From Pseudomonas sp. stari2 (lineage in GTDB: Bacteria > Pseudomonadota > Gammaproteobacteria > Pseudomonadales > Pseudomonadaceae): a stretch of 64,000 bases of DNA. The first letter of the stretch is position 1, and every line of letters begins with the position of its first letter. Where the stretch lies: assembly GCF_040760005.1 (NCBI RefSeq), contig NZ_CP099760.1, positions 2,289,501 through 2,353,500 on the forward strand, given 5' to 3'. Under the pieces are notes generated by a model. It ran no database searches. It had not been told where the DNA came from and was given only the letters and a program-made list of their open reading frames with translations. Both the position numbers and the translations under genes were made by a program. Shown one piece after another: positions 21,201 through 29,100 of the stretch.

Positions 21201-24200
21201 TGAGCTGCGCCGTGCATTGCGCGAGCAGCTTCAACAAACCCTGCCGGACTACATGGTGCCGACGCACCTGTTGTTCCTGGCGAAAATGCCGCTGTCGCCC
21301 AACGGCAAACTCGATCGTCATGCGTTGCCGAAACCCGATGCGGCGCAAGCGCAGCAGGATTATCTGGCCGCTACCAATGCCACCGAGCAAACGCTGGTGG
21401 ACATCTGGCAAGCGGTGCTGGGCCTGGCGCAAGTCGGTGTAACCGACAACTTCTTCGAACTGGGCGGTGACTCGATCGTCTCGATTCAAGTGGTCAGCCG
21501 CGCCCGTCAGGCGGGTATTCATTTCAGTCCGAAAGACCTGTTCCAGCACCAGACCATTCAAGGTCTGGCCAGTGTCGCGCGGGTCGGCGACGGCGGTTTT
21601 GTCATCGACCAGTCGCCGGTCACCGGTGCATCGCTGTTGCTGCCGGCGCAGTTGCAGTTCTTCGAAGAAGGCGTGGTCGAGCCACATCACTGGAACCAGT
21701 CGGTGCTGCTCAACACCTCGCAGACCCTGGAGGCCGGGCATCTGAAGGCCGCCCTAGGCGCGTTGATCGAACACCACGATGCACTGCGCTTGTCGTTTGC
21801 GTCTGTCGATGGCCAATGGGTCGCGCAACACCAGGAAGTCGGCGAGCAGCCGGAGGACCTGCTGTGGCAAGCCCAGGTCGCAAACGCCGCAGAACTCGAA
21901 GCGCTGGGCCTTGAAGCGCAACGCAGCCTCGTCCTCGGCGGGCCGTTGTTGCGCGCCGTACTGGCGACACTGGCGGACGGTACTCAGCGGCTGTTGCTGG
22001 TGATTCATCACCTGGTGGTCGACGGCGTTTCGTGGCGTGTTCTGCTGGAAGACCTGCAAGGGCTTTACCAGCAAATCAGCAGCGCTCAGCCGGTGAAACT
22101 GCCGGCCCGGACCAGCGCGTTCAAAACCTGGGCCGAGCGCCTGCATGCCTATGCGAACAGTGAAGTGCTGCTGGCCGAGCAACTTTACTGGTTCGAACAG
22201 CTGCAAAACGTGTCCAGCCAGTTGCCGGTGGATCACGCCGAGGGCAGCTTGCAGAGCCGTTATGAACACACGGTACAGACCCGCCTCGGCGCCGAGCTGA
22301 CCCGCCAATTGCTGCAAGACGCGCCAGCGGCCTATCGCACCCAGGTCAACGACCTGTTGCTGACCGCACTGGCACGGGTGATCAGCCGTTGGACCGGTGA
22401 GGATTCGGCGCTGATTCAACTCGAAGGCCATGGCCGCGAAGATCTGTTCGCCGACATCGACCTGAGCCGCAGCGTCGGCTGGTTCACCAGTCTGTTCCCG
22501 GTCAAGCTGACTGCCGGCGCCGAGCTCGGCGCATCGCTCAAAGCGGTCAAGGAACAACTGCGCGCCATTCCGAACAAAGGCATCGGCTTCGGCGTGTTGC
22601 GTTATCTGGGCAGCGACGCGGTACGCGAAACCCTGCGTGCCTTGCCGCAACCGGCGATCACCTTCAACTACCTCGGGCAGTTCGACAGCAGCTTCAATGC
22701 TGGGCAGGCCACTCTGTTCACGCCGTCCAGTGAAGCACGCGGTGCCGAGCAAAGCCTGGACGCCTTGCTCAGCAGCCCGTTGACCCTCAACGGCGGCATT
22801 TACGGTGGCGAATTCAGCCTCGGCTGGACCTTCAGTGAGCGCATGTTCGAGCGCGGCACCGTTCAGGCCCTGGCCGATGATTACGCCCAGGAACTGACGG
22901 CGCTGATCGAACATTGCTGCCGCGACGGCGTGCACGGTGTGACGCCGTCGGACTTCCCGCTGGCGCCGCTGAGCCAGGCACAACTCGATGGATTGCCGTT
23001 GCCGGCGTCGTTGATCGAAGACATCTACCCGCTGTCGCCGATGCAGCAAGGCATGCTGTTCCACACGTTGTACGAGGAGGAGGCGGGCGATTACATCAAC
23101 CAGACCCGCGCCGATGTGCAGGGTCTGGATGTCGAGCGCTTCCGGGCCGCCTGGCAGGCGGCGTTGCAGGCGCACGACGTGCTGCGCAGCGGTTTCCTGT
23201 GGCAGGGCGAGCGTCCGGTGCAAGTGGTGCAAAAACAGGTCGAACTGCCGTTCAGCGTGCAGGACTGGCGTGGTCGCCGTAACTATCAGGCCGACCTCGA
23301 CGCACTCGCCGCGCAGGAGCGCAAACACGGCTTCGAGCTGACGGCCGCGCCGTTGCTGCGCCTGTGTCTGGTGCGCATCGACGATGACACGTATCACCTG
23401 ATTTACACCAACCATCACATCCTGATGGATGGCTGGGGCAACTCGCAGTTGATGGGCGAAGTGCTGCACCGCTACAGCGGTCAGCCGCTGGCGCAATCGG
23501 TGGGGCGTTATCGCGACTACATCGCCTGGCTGCAACGTCAGGACGGCAGCATCAGCGAGTCCTTCTGGAAAACCCAGTTGGCCGACCTGCAAGAGCCGAC
23601 TCGCCTGACGCAAGCCATCGCCCGTCGTGATGACCTGATGGACGTCGCAGGGTATGCCGATCATCAGCGCGTCCTGAATGCCGCTGCGACCCGGCAACTG
23701 GCCGAGTTCGCCCGTGAACAGAAAGTCACCCTCAACACCCTGGTGCAAGCGGCGTGGCTGCTGTTGCTGCAACGCTACAGCGGTCAGGACACGGTCGCGT
23801 TCGGTGCGACGGTGGCCGGGCGTCCGGCGGATCTCAAAGGCATCGAGCAGCAGATCGGGCTGTTCATCAACACCTTGCCGGTGATCGGCACCCCGCGCGC
23901 CGAGCAGAGTGTTGGCCAGTGGCTGCACACCGTGCAGACGCAAAACCTGAGCCTGCGCGAGCACGAACACACGCCGCTGTTCGAGATCCAGCGCTGGGCC
24001 GGCAAGGGCGGCGATGCCCTGTTCGACAGCATTCTGGTGTTCGAGAACTACCCGGTGTCCGAGGCCATGCAACAAGGCGCGCCGGCCGGATTGCGCTTCA
24101 CCGACGTCACCAACCACGAACAGACCAACTACCCGTTGACCCTCGCCGTGAGCATGGGCGACACCCTGTCGCTGCACTTCAGCTACGGCCGTGCGTACTT

Positions 24201-26196
24201 CGCCGAAGTCGACATTGCGCGACTGGGCGAACACTTGCACAACCTGCTGACGCAGATGATGCAGGGTGGTGCTCTGGCGTTGGGCCAACTGGAATTGCTC
24301 TCCGGCGAGGAGCACCAGCAGCAGGTCGAACAATGGAACGCCACGGCCACCGAATACCCGCTGTCGCGCAGCGTGCATTCGCTGATCGAGGATCAGGTGC
24401 GTGCCACACCGGACGCCTTGGCGTTGGTGTTTGGCGAGCAACGCCTGACTTACGCCCAGCTCAATGCTCGCGCCAACCAGTTGGCAGCGGTACTGATCGA
24501 ACACGGTGTTGGCCCGGAAGTCTTGGTCGGCATCTCGGTCGAGCGTTCGCTGGAAATGGTTGTCGGCCTGTTGGCGATTCTCAAGGCCGGCGGTGCTTAC
24601 TTGCCGCTTGATCCTGAGTACCCGCAGGATCGTCTGGCCTACATGTTCGAGGACAGTGGCATCGCCTTGCTGCTGACCCAAAGTCATCTGCTGGCGCAAC
24701 TGCCGGTCCCAGCGGGGCTGCGCAGTCTGGTGCTGGATCAGGACGGTGACTGGCTGGAAGGTCGCAGCGAAGCCAACCCGGAGCTGAACATCGATCCGGA
24801 AAACCTCGCCTACGTGATCTACACCTCCGGTTCGACCGGCAAACCGAAAGGCGCGGGCAACCGCCATTCGGCGCTGGTCAACCGTTTGTGCTGGATGCAG
24901 CAGGCGTATCAGCTGACGGCTGAAGACAGCGTGCTGCAAAAGACCCCGTTCAGTTTCGACGTGTCGGTGTGGGAATTCTTCTGGCCGCTGATGACCGGTT
25001 CGTCGTTGGTGGTAGCGGCTCCGGGCGCGCACCGTGATCCGGCGCAGTTGATTCAGGTGATCACCGAACAACGCATCACCACGCTGCACTTCGTGCCGTC
25101 GATGTTGCAGGCGTTCCTGCAGGATCCGGCGGTGGCTGAATGCACCAGCCTGACCCGGATCGTGTGCAGCGGTGAAGCGTTGCAGGTCGATGCGCAGCAG
25201 CAGGTGTTTGCCAAACTGCCGAACGCCGGGTTGTTCAACCTCTACGGCCCGACCGAAGCGGCGATCGACGTCACCCATTGGACTTGCCGCGACGAAGGCC
25301 GTGACAGCGTGCCGATCGGTCAGCCGATCGCGAATCTGAGCACCTACATCCTCGACAACAGCCTGGCGCCGTTGCCGGTGGGTGTGATCGGTGAGTTGTA
25401 CTTGGGCGGCGAAGGCCTGGCCCGTGGTTACCACCGTCGTCCGGCGCTGACGGCAGAGCGTTTCGTCACCAGTCCGTTCGGTGACGGCCAGCGCCTTTAC
25501 CGCACCGGCGACCTGGCGCGCTACCGCGCTGACGGCGTGATCGAGTACGCCGGGCGTATGGACCATCAGGTGAAAATCCGTGGCCTGCGTATCGAGCTGG
25601 GTGAAATCGAAGCGCGCCTGGCCGAGCACGATGACGTGCGCGAGACCGTGGTCATCGCTCAGGACGGCTCGTTGCTGGTGGGTTATGTGGTGCCGAACAA
25701 CGCCCGTCTGGTGGAGGCCGACGAGGCCAGCCGCAGCGAACTGATCCAGCGGCTTAAAGAACACCTCGCCCGGAACGTTCCTGACTATATGGTTCCGCTG
25801 CACTGGGTGCTGCTGGCGAAAATGCCGGTCAGCCCGAACGGCAAACTCGAACGCAAGGCACTGCCCAAGTTCGATGCCAGCCAGGCGCAGCAGGCCTTTG
25901 TCGCGCCGTCCACCGAACTGCAACAACAAGTGGCGGCTATCTGGCAGGACGTGCTGCAACTGGAGCGCATCGGCCTCAACGACAACTTCTTCGAACTGGG
26001 CGGCCACTCTTTGCTGGCCGTCACCGTGGTTTCGCGCCTGCAACTGGAACTGGGCCTGAAGCTGACACCGCAATTGATTTTCCAGTACCCCGCGCTTGGC
26101 GATTTCGTCAGCCAGCTGGATGCCGCCGATGAGCAAGTCGATATGTTGAAACTGAGCAAGCTGGAATCCCTGCTTGATGAAATGGAGGAGGCTTGA
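9232..26196 (+). CDS. pvdI: Pyoverdine peptide synthetase NRPS1: C-A-T-E x3, then C-A-T
   Basis: A 5654-residue, four-module synthetase. Order with approximate residues: C1 45-490, A1 513-1010, T1 Ser near 1054, E1 1095-1533, C2 1562-1993, A2 2007-2500, T2 2550, E2 2597-3040, C3 3070-3503, A3 3523-4033, T3 4077, E3 4124-4563, C4 4593-5030, A4 5037-5546, T4 5590. C2-C4 start YPLSPMQQG, typical of condensation after an E domain. Adenylation codes read by eye: A1 DLWNNALTY (Ala-like, tentative), A2 DGEACGGVT (possibly acyl-hydroxyornithine), A3 DGEDHGTVT (Orn or Lys), A4 DVWHVSLID (Ser, firm). The first three residues are thus D. It should take the chain from PvdL, outside this window. The C-terminus (KLSKLESLLDEMEEA) looks like a docking helix. 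The symbol is assigned by position. Confidence 0.93.
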   Translation: MNAEDSLKLARRFIGLPLEKRQMFLAALHKEGVDFARFPIPQGVEADDRQALSYAQQRMWFLWQLDPHSGAYNLPGAVRLTGRLSLAALDAAFASLVARHETLRTVFQRQADDSLLQVPADAPLVIEHVDFSGLAAPEREVAVADAAQQQSLQPFDLAVGPLLRVKLLKLDEQEHVLLLTLHHIVSDGWSMNVLIDEFIRCYDAHEAGQSPQLTPLPIQYSDYALWQRRWLEAGEQARQLEYWQAQLGNEHPVLELPTDHPRPAMPSYRGTRYEFTIDGALAEQLRSSAQQHNITLFMLLLGAFNVLLHRYTGQSDIRVGVPIANRNRGEIEGLIGFFVNTQVLRTELDGQTRVGDLLRAVKETALGAQAHQDLPFERLVEALKLERSLSHTPLFQVMYNHQPQVADISTVSTASGLELGVIEWQGRTTQFDLTLDTYEKGGRLHAALTYANDLFDPQSITRMAQHWLNLLCGMVQNSNQRISDLPLLEAAEYQRMVFDWNSMEAGTADASSIHRLIEQQAAAQPDALAVTFGEQAFTYAEIDARANALAHKLIECGVGPEVRVGVAMQRSDSLLVALLAVLKAGGAYVPLDPDYPADRVAYMLEDSRALVLLTEHDVAATLSVSAETQVLLLDRIAAELAAYPSSAPVTAVTPDNLAYVIYTSGSTGKPKGVAIAHRNVQALIDWSRKVYSRDDIQGVLASTSVCFDLSVWELFVTLANGGSVILARNALELPQLPARDQVRLINTVPSAINALQRDGAIPSSVRIINLAGEPLKQSLVESLYQQASVEHVYDLYGPSEDTTYSTWTRRAAGGTPSIGRPLTGTASYLLDADLQPVPQGAAAELYLAGAGITRGYLGRAAMTAEKYVPNPFAQNGERLYRTGDLTRYQADGALQYVGRIDHQVKVRGFRIELGEIEARLLQQETVRELAVLAQEGASGQQLVAYIVPTDAAVLEADADAQASLRETLKAALRQHLPDYMVPAYLLFLEQLPLTPNGKLDRKALPAVDGSQQQREHVAPRSALEKSLAAIWQDVLSIENVGLEDNFFELGGDSIVSMQVVSRARQAGIVLSPKELFQHQTIRSLAQVARQGQQTLIDQGPAVGAVALAPVQQWFFEQDIPQRQHWNQSLLLTAQQPVDAGALDRALSQLLNHHDALRLRYASTAEGWQQAYAAPTGESVLWQRNAQSLEDLKALCDEAQRSLDLSNGPLLRALLVNMADGGQRLLLVAHHLVIDGVSWRVLLEDLQAAYIQALSGAVGALPGKTSSYQQWVARLQGHLPTFAESLDYWQAQLRDAPRTELPCERPDGALENRFEGKVELKLSAEQTRKLLQQAPAAYRTQVNDLLLTALARVICRWSGQASTLIQLEGHGREDLFDDIDLTRTLGWFTSLFPVNLRPADNLGASIKAIKEQLRAVPDKGLSYGALRYLADAQTAASLDSDVKPRITFNYLGQFDRQFDEAALFVPSGEGGGAAQDSSAPLANWLTVEGQVYGGELSLNWGFSREMFDTATVQQLADQYALELNALIDHCCALEAPQATPSDFPLARVTQAQLDALPVPAGELDDLYPLSPMQQGLLFHTLYEQSAGEYINQMRVDVQGIDPQRFRDAWQATVDAQDILRSGFVWQGELAEPVQIVHKQVQLPFTALDWRSRDDQPQALAALADDERQQGFDLTCAPLLRLVLVQTGAEQWHLIYTHHHILMDGWSNSQLLGEVLQRYSGQIPVNAGGRYRDYIAWLQRQDAQLSENFWGEQLAALQEPTRLARVASTSDSQSGHGDHFQTLDVAHTRVLETFARQQKVTVNTLIQAAWLLLLQRYTGHEAVAFGATVAGRPADLPGIEQQVGLFINTLPVIGAPRPDQSVGSWLQAVQGQNLSLRDFEHTPLADIQRWAGQGGEALFDNILVFENYPIAQALKQGVDQGVVFGEVANLEQTHYALSVAVTLGEQLALHYSFDRGHFAGAAIEGISAHLLQLLEQFAVSAERSLGEIALADAGEHARQLADNHPQPYPVDVAVHQRISTLAAERPQRTAVIFNGQHFSYGEIDQRANQLAHALIARGVGAETRVGVALPRSEAVIIALLAVLKAGGAYVPLDTSYPRERLAYLIEDSGLALLISDSSVSAQLPVAESVPVLELDRLDLREWPIKAPQVQIDPDNLAYVIYTSGSTGNPKGVSVAHGPLAMHCQAIGQRYEMCDSDCEFHFMSFAFDGAHERWLTSLTHGASLLIRDDTLWTPEQTYNAMREHGVTVVAFPPVYLQQLAEHAEREGNPPKVRIYCFGGDAVPSASFERVKRALDPDYIINGYGPTETVVTPLIWKAGREVPCGAAYAPIGSRIGDRSAYVLDADLNLLPQGMAGELYLGGTGLARGYLNRPGLTAERFVADPFSHTGGLLYRTGDLVRQRADGTFDYLDRIDNQVKIRGFRIELGEIEACLQALDGVREAVVVAQEGSAGSGKRLVAYVVGDSARKDFAEDLREQLKATLPTHMVPAYVLRLERMPLTPNGKLDRKNLPKPDVSQLQQAYVAPQTVLEQQLATIWQDVLKLQQVGVSDNFFELGGDSIISIQVVSRARQAAIRFTPKDLFQHQTIAALAAVAKVGEQTQAINQGPVTGALPLLAVQQAFFEQDIPERQHWNQAVMLKPTQPLEAATLEQALDALVAHHDGLRLSFVEQADGWHAEYRGVDSRNDALLWSVDVADAASLEAVANEAQRSLDLQAGPLLRAVLANLDDGSQRLLLAIHHLVVDGVSWRILFDDLQSAYRQIAAGEPLRLPAKTSAARAWAEHLQTYARSSELRSELAYWQEQLQGADVALPLDNADGGLQNRHALTVRTRLDKAQTRQLLQDAPAAYRTQVNDLLLTALARVMVRWTGADSALIQFEGHGREELFDSIDLTRTVGWFTTAYPAKLTPVAELGASLKQIKEQLRAIPNKGIGFGALAYLGEDADRASLAQLPVPRLTFNYLGQFDGSFDAADGALFVPSSEAAGDELDANAPLANHLALNGQVYGGELNLGWTFSHEMFDEATIQRLADDYTQELQALIAHCCQADHHGVTPSDFPLARLSQAQLDGLPLAPQLIEDVYPLSPMQQGMLFHAVYEESTGNYINQMRLDVEGLDPERFHQAWQAAVDAHDILRTRFVWQGELDAPVQVVSKHAQMPYSLHDWRAQPHLEDALQTLADAERQSLDLNASTLLRLVIVRIDDQRHHLIYTNHHILMDGWSNSQLLGEVLQRYSGKFSAAHAGRYGDYIGWLQRQDAAASEAFWLPALRTLDEPTRLAHAIARPKDAPAVQGYGDHYRVLDSEQTARLGEFARASKVTVNTLVQAAWLLVLQRYTGKASVAFGATVAGRPADLPGIEQQIGLFINTLPVIASPRPEQSLGSWLQAVQAQNLALREFEHTALFDIQRWAGQGGEALFDNILVFENYPIAQALEQGAPQGLRFGPVANHEQTNYPLTLGVSLEGTLEVHYSFDRLHFADATVEQLGAQLNHVLMQMAGGSDQRCLGDLQLLDAAARELALNDWGYCAGHYPTALHVHQLFEQQVQRAPDQVALYFADQRLTYAELNQQANRLAHTLRQRGVGPDVLVGIAVERSLEMIISLLAVLKAGGAYVPLDPQYPGDRLTCMIEDSGLLLLLSQSHLLERLPQIAGVEVLCVERLPEQLESADLPNLTLADNLAYVMFTSGSTGRPKGVGINQASLTKHAYVTVDLMALTAQDCVLQFSTFNFDGFVEQLYPALITGASVVLRGTEIWDSETLYREMLDKRISVIDLTTAYWGMLAKDFAEVGPRDYGVLRQVHAGGEAMPPEGMAAWNKAGLAHVRLLNTYGPTEATVTATSLDCGDYVTGVEPTPSTLPIGSALPGRSIYLLDIAGQPVPVGAVGELMIGGELLARGYFNRPDLSAERFMPDPFSVQPGARLYRTGDLARFRADGVIEYIGRVDHQVKIRGFRIELGEIEARLLDAQTVRETLVMAVAGPSGQQLVAYVVPTDAESVMADSDLQSELRRALREQLQQTLPDYMVPTHLLFLAKMPLSPNGKLDRHALPKPDAAQAQQDYLAATNATEQTLVDIWQAVLGLAQVGVTDNFFELGGDSIVSIQVVSRARQAGIHFSPKDLFQHQTIQGLASVARVGDGGFVIDQSPVTGASLLLPAQLQFFEEGVVEPHHWNQSVLLNTSQTLEAGHLKAALGALIEHHDALRLSFASVDGQWVAQHQEVGEQPEDLLWQAQVANAAELEALGLEAQRSLVLGGPLLRAVLATLADGTQRLLLVIHHLVVDGVSWRVLLEDLQGLYQQISSAQPVKLPARTSAFKTWAERLHAYANSEVLLAEQLYWFEQLQNVSSQLPVDHAEGSLQSRYEHTVQTRLGAELTRQLLQDAPAAYRTQVNDLLLTALARVISRWTGEDSALIQLEGHGREDLFADIDLSRSVGWFTSLFPVKLTAGAELGASLKAVKEQLRAIPNKGIGFGVLRYLGSDAVRETLRALPQPAITFNYLGQFDSSFNAGQATLFTPSSEARGAEQSLDALLSSPLTLNGGIYGGEFSLGWTFSERMFERGTVQALADDYAQELTALIEHCCRDGVHGVTPSDFPLAPLSQAQLDGLPLPASLIEDIYPLSPMQQGMLFHTLYEEEAGDYINQTRADVQGLDVERFRAAWQAALQAHDVLRSGFLWQGERPVQVVQKQVELPFSVQDWRGRRNYQADLDALAAQERKHGFELTAAPLLRLCLVRIDDDTYHLIYTNHHILMDGWGNSQLMGEVLHRYSGQPLAQSVGRYRDYIAWLQRQDGSISESFWKTQLADLQEPTRLTQAIARRDDLMDVAGYADHQRVLNAAATRQLAEFAREQKVTLNTLVQAAWLLLLQRYSGQDTVAFGATVAGRPADLKGIEQQIGLFINTLPVIGTPRAEQSVGQWLHTVQTQNLSLREHEHTPLFEIQRWAGKGGDALFDSILVFENYPVSEAMQQGAPAGLRFTDVTNHEQTNYPLTLAVSMGDTLSLHFSYGRAYFAEVDIARLGEHLHNLLTQMMQGGALALGQLELLSGEEHQQQVEQWNATATEYPLSRSVHSLIEDQVRATPDALALVFGEQRLTYAQLNARANQLAAVLIEHGVGPEVLVGISVERSLEMVVGLLAILKAGGAYLPLDPEYPQDRLAYMFEDSGIALLLTQSHLLAQLPVPAGLRSLVLDQDGDWLEGRSEANPELNIDPENLAYVIYTSGSTGKPKGAGNRHSALVNRLCWMQQAYQLTAEDSVLQKTPFSFDVSVWEFFWPLMTGSSLVVAAPGAHRDPAQLIQVITEQRITTLHFVPSMLQAFLQDPAVAECTSLTRIVCSGEALQVDAQQQVFAKLPNAGLFNLYGPTEAAIDVTHWTCRDEGRDSVPIGQPIANLSTYILDNSLAPLPVGVIGELYLGGEGLARGYHRRPALTAERFVTSPFGDGQRLYRTGDLARYRADGVIEYAGRMDHQVKIRGLRIELGEIEARLAEHDDVRETVVIAQDGSLLVGYVVPNNARLVEADEASRSELIQRLKEHLARNVPDYMVPLHWVLLAKMPVSPNGKLERKALPKFDASQAQQAFVAPSTELQQQVAAIWQDVLQLERIGLNDNFFELGGHSLLAVTVVSRLQLELGLKLTPQLIFQYPALGDFVSQLDAADEQVDMLKLSKLESLLDEMEEA
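24334..25699 (+). repeat. Near-identical Ser adenylation domain repeat, copy 1 (NRPS1 A4)
   Basis: About 1.36 kb nearly identical in DNA to copies starting at 27699 and 30876. The encoded stretch from WNATATEYPLSRS to AQDGSLLV appears identical in all three; DNA differences are few and mostly synonymous. Confidence 0.85.
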
Positions 26197-29100
26197 TGGA
26201 TAGGAATGTCGCACTGAAGATTGCCAGGCGGTTCATTTGTCTGCCCCTGGAAAAGCGCACGCTCTATCTTGAAAAGATGCTCCAGGAAGGGGTTTCCCCC
26301 GCGAACCTGCCGATCCCGCAGACCCGCGAGGAGTTCACCGCGATCCCGTTGTCGTTCGCTCAGGACCGGCAATGGTTTATCTGGCAGATGGACCCGCACA
26401 GTGCGGCCTACAACATTCCGACCGCGCTGCAGTTGCGCGGCGCCCTGGACGTGCCGGCGCTGGAGCGTGCGTTCAACGCCGTGATCGCCCGTCACGACAG
26501 CCTGCGCACCACTTTCGGTCAGGACGACGAGGGTGCTGTGCAGGTAATTCACGCGCAGTTGCCGCTGACCATCTCGGTGGATGCGCTGGAAGTCGCGGCG
26601 GATCCGGCGCAACGGGAGCAGCAGGTTCAGGCCTACATCAACGAACGGTTGCACCTTCCGTTCGATCTGCAGACCGGCCCGCTGATGCGCGCGAGTCTGC
26701 TGCGCATGGCGGATGACGACCATGTGCTGGCCGTCACCGTGCACCACATTGCGGCCGACGGCTGGTCGATGCGGGTCATGGTCGAAGAGCTGGTGCAGTT
26801 GTATTCCGGTTATGCACAGGGGCGCGACGTCAGTCTCGCCGAATTGCCGATCCAGTACGCCGACTACGCCATCTGGCAGCGGCACTGGATGGAGGCGGGC
26901 GAGCGCGCGCGGCAACTGGCTTACTGGCAGGAACAACTGGGCACCGACCATTCGGTGCTGCAACTGCCGACCGATTTTCCTCGGCCGTCGGTGCAGAGTT
27001 TCCGTGGCCAGCGGCTCGACGTGACCCTCGACCATCAATTGGCCACCGGTTTGAAAACCCTTGCCCAGCGCGAAGGCATGACCGTGTTCATGGTCTTGCT
27101 GGCCTCGTTCCAGGCCTTGTTGCACCGTTACAGCGGCCAGAACGAAATCAGCGTCGGCGTGCCCAACGCCAACCGCAACCGGGTCGAGACCGAGCGCTTG
27201 ATCGGCTTCTTCGTCAACACTCAGGTTCTCAAGGCACGCATTGACCCGCAGGCGAGTTTTCGCAGCCTGCTGCAACAGGTCAAGCAATCGGCGATGGGCG
27301 CACAAGCGCATCAGGAACTGCCGTTCGAACAATTGGTGGAAGCCCTACAACCGGAACGCAGCCTGAGCCACAGCCCGCTGTTCCAGGTGATGTTCAACCA
27401 CCAGAACCTCGCGACCGGCGAGTCCCAGCAAGGCGCGCGCTTGCCGGGGCTGCAAATCGATCCGCTGAGCATGGACAGCCAGACCGCCCAGTTCGACCTG
27501 AGCCTGGACACCTTCGAGACCCCGCAAGGCCTCGGCGCACAGCTGACTTTCGCCACCGACCTGTTCAGCGCCGCGACCATCGAACGGATGGCCGCGCATT
27601 GGCAAAACCTGCTGGCAGCGGTTGTAGCCGACGCGAGTTGCCCGCTGGCCGAACTGGTGTTGCTCGACGCCGCGGAACGCGAGCTGATTGTTGAAGGCTG
27701 GAACGCCACGGCCACCGAATACCCGCTGTCGCGCAGCGTGCATTCGCTGATCGAGGATCAGGTACGTGCCACACCGGACGCCTTGGCGCTGGTGTTTGGC
27801 GAACAACGCCTGACTTACGCCCAGCTCAATGCTCGCGCCAACCAGTTGGCAGCGGTACTGATCGAACACGGTGTTGGCCCGGAAGTCTTGGTCGGCATCT
27901 CGGTCGAGCGTTCGCTGGAAATGGTTGTCGGCCTGTTGGCGATTCTCAAGGCCGGCGGTGCTTACTTGCCGCTTGATCCTGAGTACCCGCAGGATCGTCT
28001 GGCCTACATGTTCGAGGACAGTGGCATCGCCTTGCTGCTGACCCAAAGTCATCTGCTGGCGCAACTGCCGGTCCCAGCGGGGCTGCGCAGTCTGGTGCTG
28101 GATCAGGACGGTGACTGGCTGGAAGGTCGCAGCGAAGCCAACCCGGAGCTGAACATCGATCCGGAAAACCTCGCCTACGTGATCTACACCTCCGGTTCGA
28201 CCGGCAAACCGAAAGGCGCGGGCAACCGCCATTCGGCGCTGGTCAACCGTTTGTGCTGGATGCAGCAGGCGTATCAGCTGACGGCTGAAGACAGCGTGCT
28301 GCAAAAGACCCCGTTCAGTTTCGACGTGTCGGTGTGGGAATTCTTCTGGCCGCTGATGACCGGTTCGTCGTTGGTGGTAGCGGCTCCGGGCGCGCACCGT
28401 GATCCGGCGCAGTTGATTCAGGTGATCACCGAACAACGCATCACCACGCTGCACTTCGTGCCGTCGATGTTGCAGGCGTTCCTGCAAGACCCGGCGGTGG
28501 CGGAGTGCACCAGCCTGACCCGGATCGTGTGCAGCGGTGAAGCGTTGCAGGTCGATGCGCAGCAGCAGGTGTTTGCCAAACTGCCGAACGCCGGGTTGTT
28601 CAACCTCTACGGCCCGACCGAAGCGGCGATCGACGTGACCCATTGGACTTGCCGCGACGAAGGCCGTGACAGCGTGCCGATCGGTCAGCCGATCGCGAAT
28701 CTGAGCACCTACATCCTCGACAACAGCCTGGCGCCGTTGCCGGTGGGTGTGATCGGTGAGTTGTACCTGGGCGGCGAAGGCCTGGCCCGTGGTTACCACC
28801 GTCGTCCGGCGCTGACGGCAGAGCGTTTCGTCACCAGTCCGTTCGGTGACGGCCAGCGGCTGTACCGCACCGGTGACCTGGCGCGCTATCGCGCCGACGG
28901 TGTGATCGAGTACGCCGGGCGCATGGACCATCAGGTGAAAATCCGTGGCCTGCGTATCGAGCTGGGTGAAATCGAAGCGCGTCTGGCCGAACACGATGAT
29001 GTGCGCGAGACCGTGGTCATCGCTCAGGACGGTTCGTTGCTGGTGGCCTACGTGGTGCCCGATGACGAAGCGCTGTTGAGTGCCGATGACGCCACGCGCA

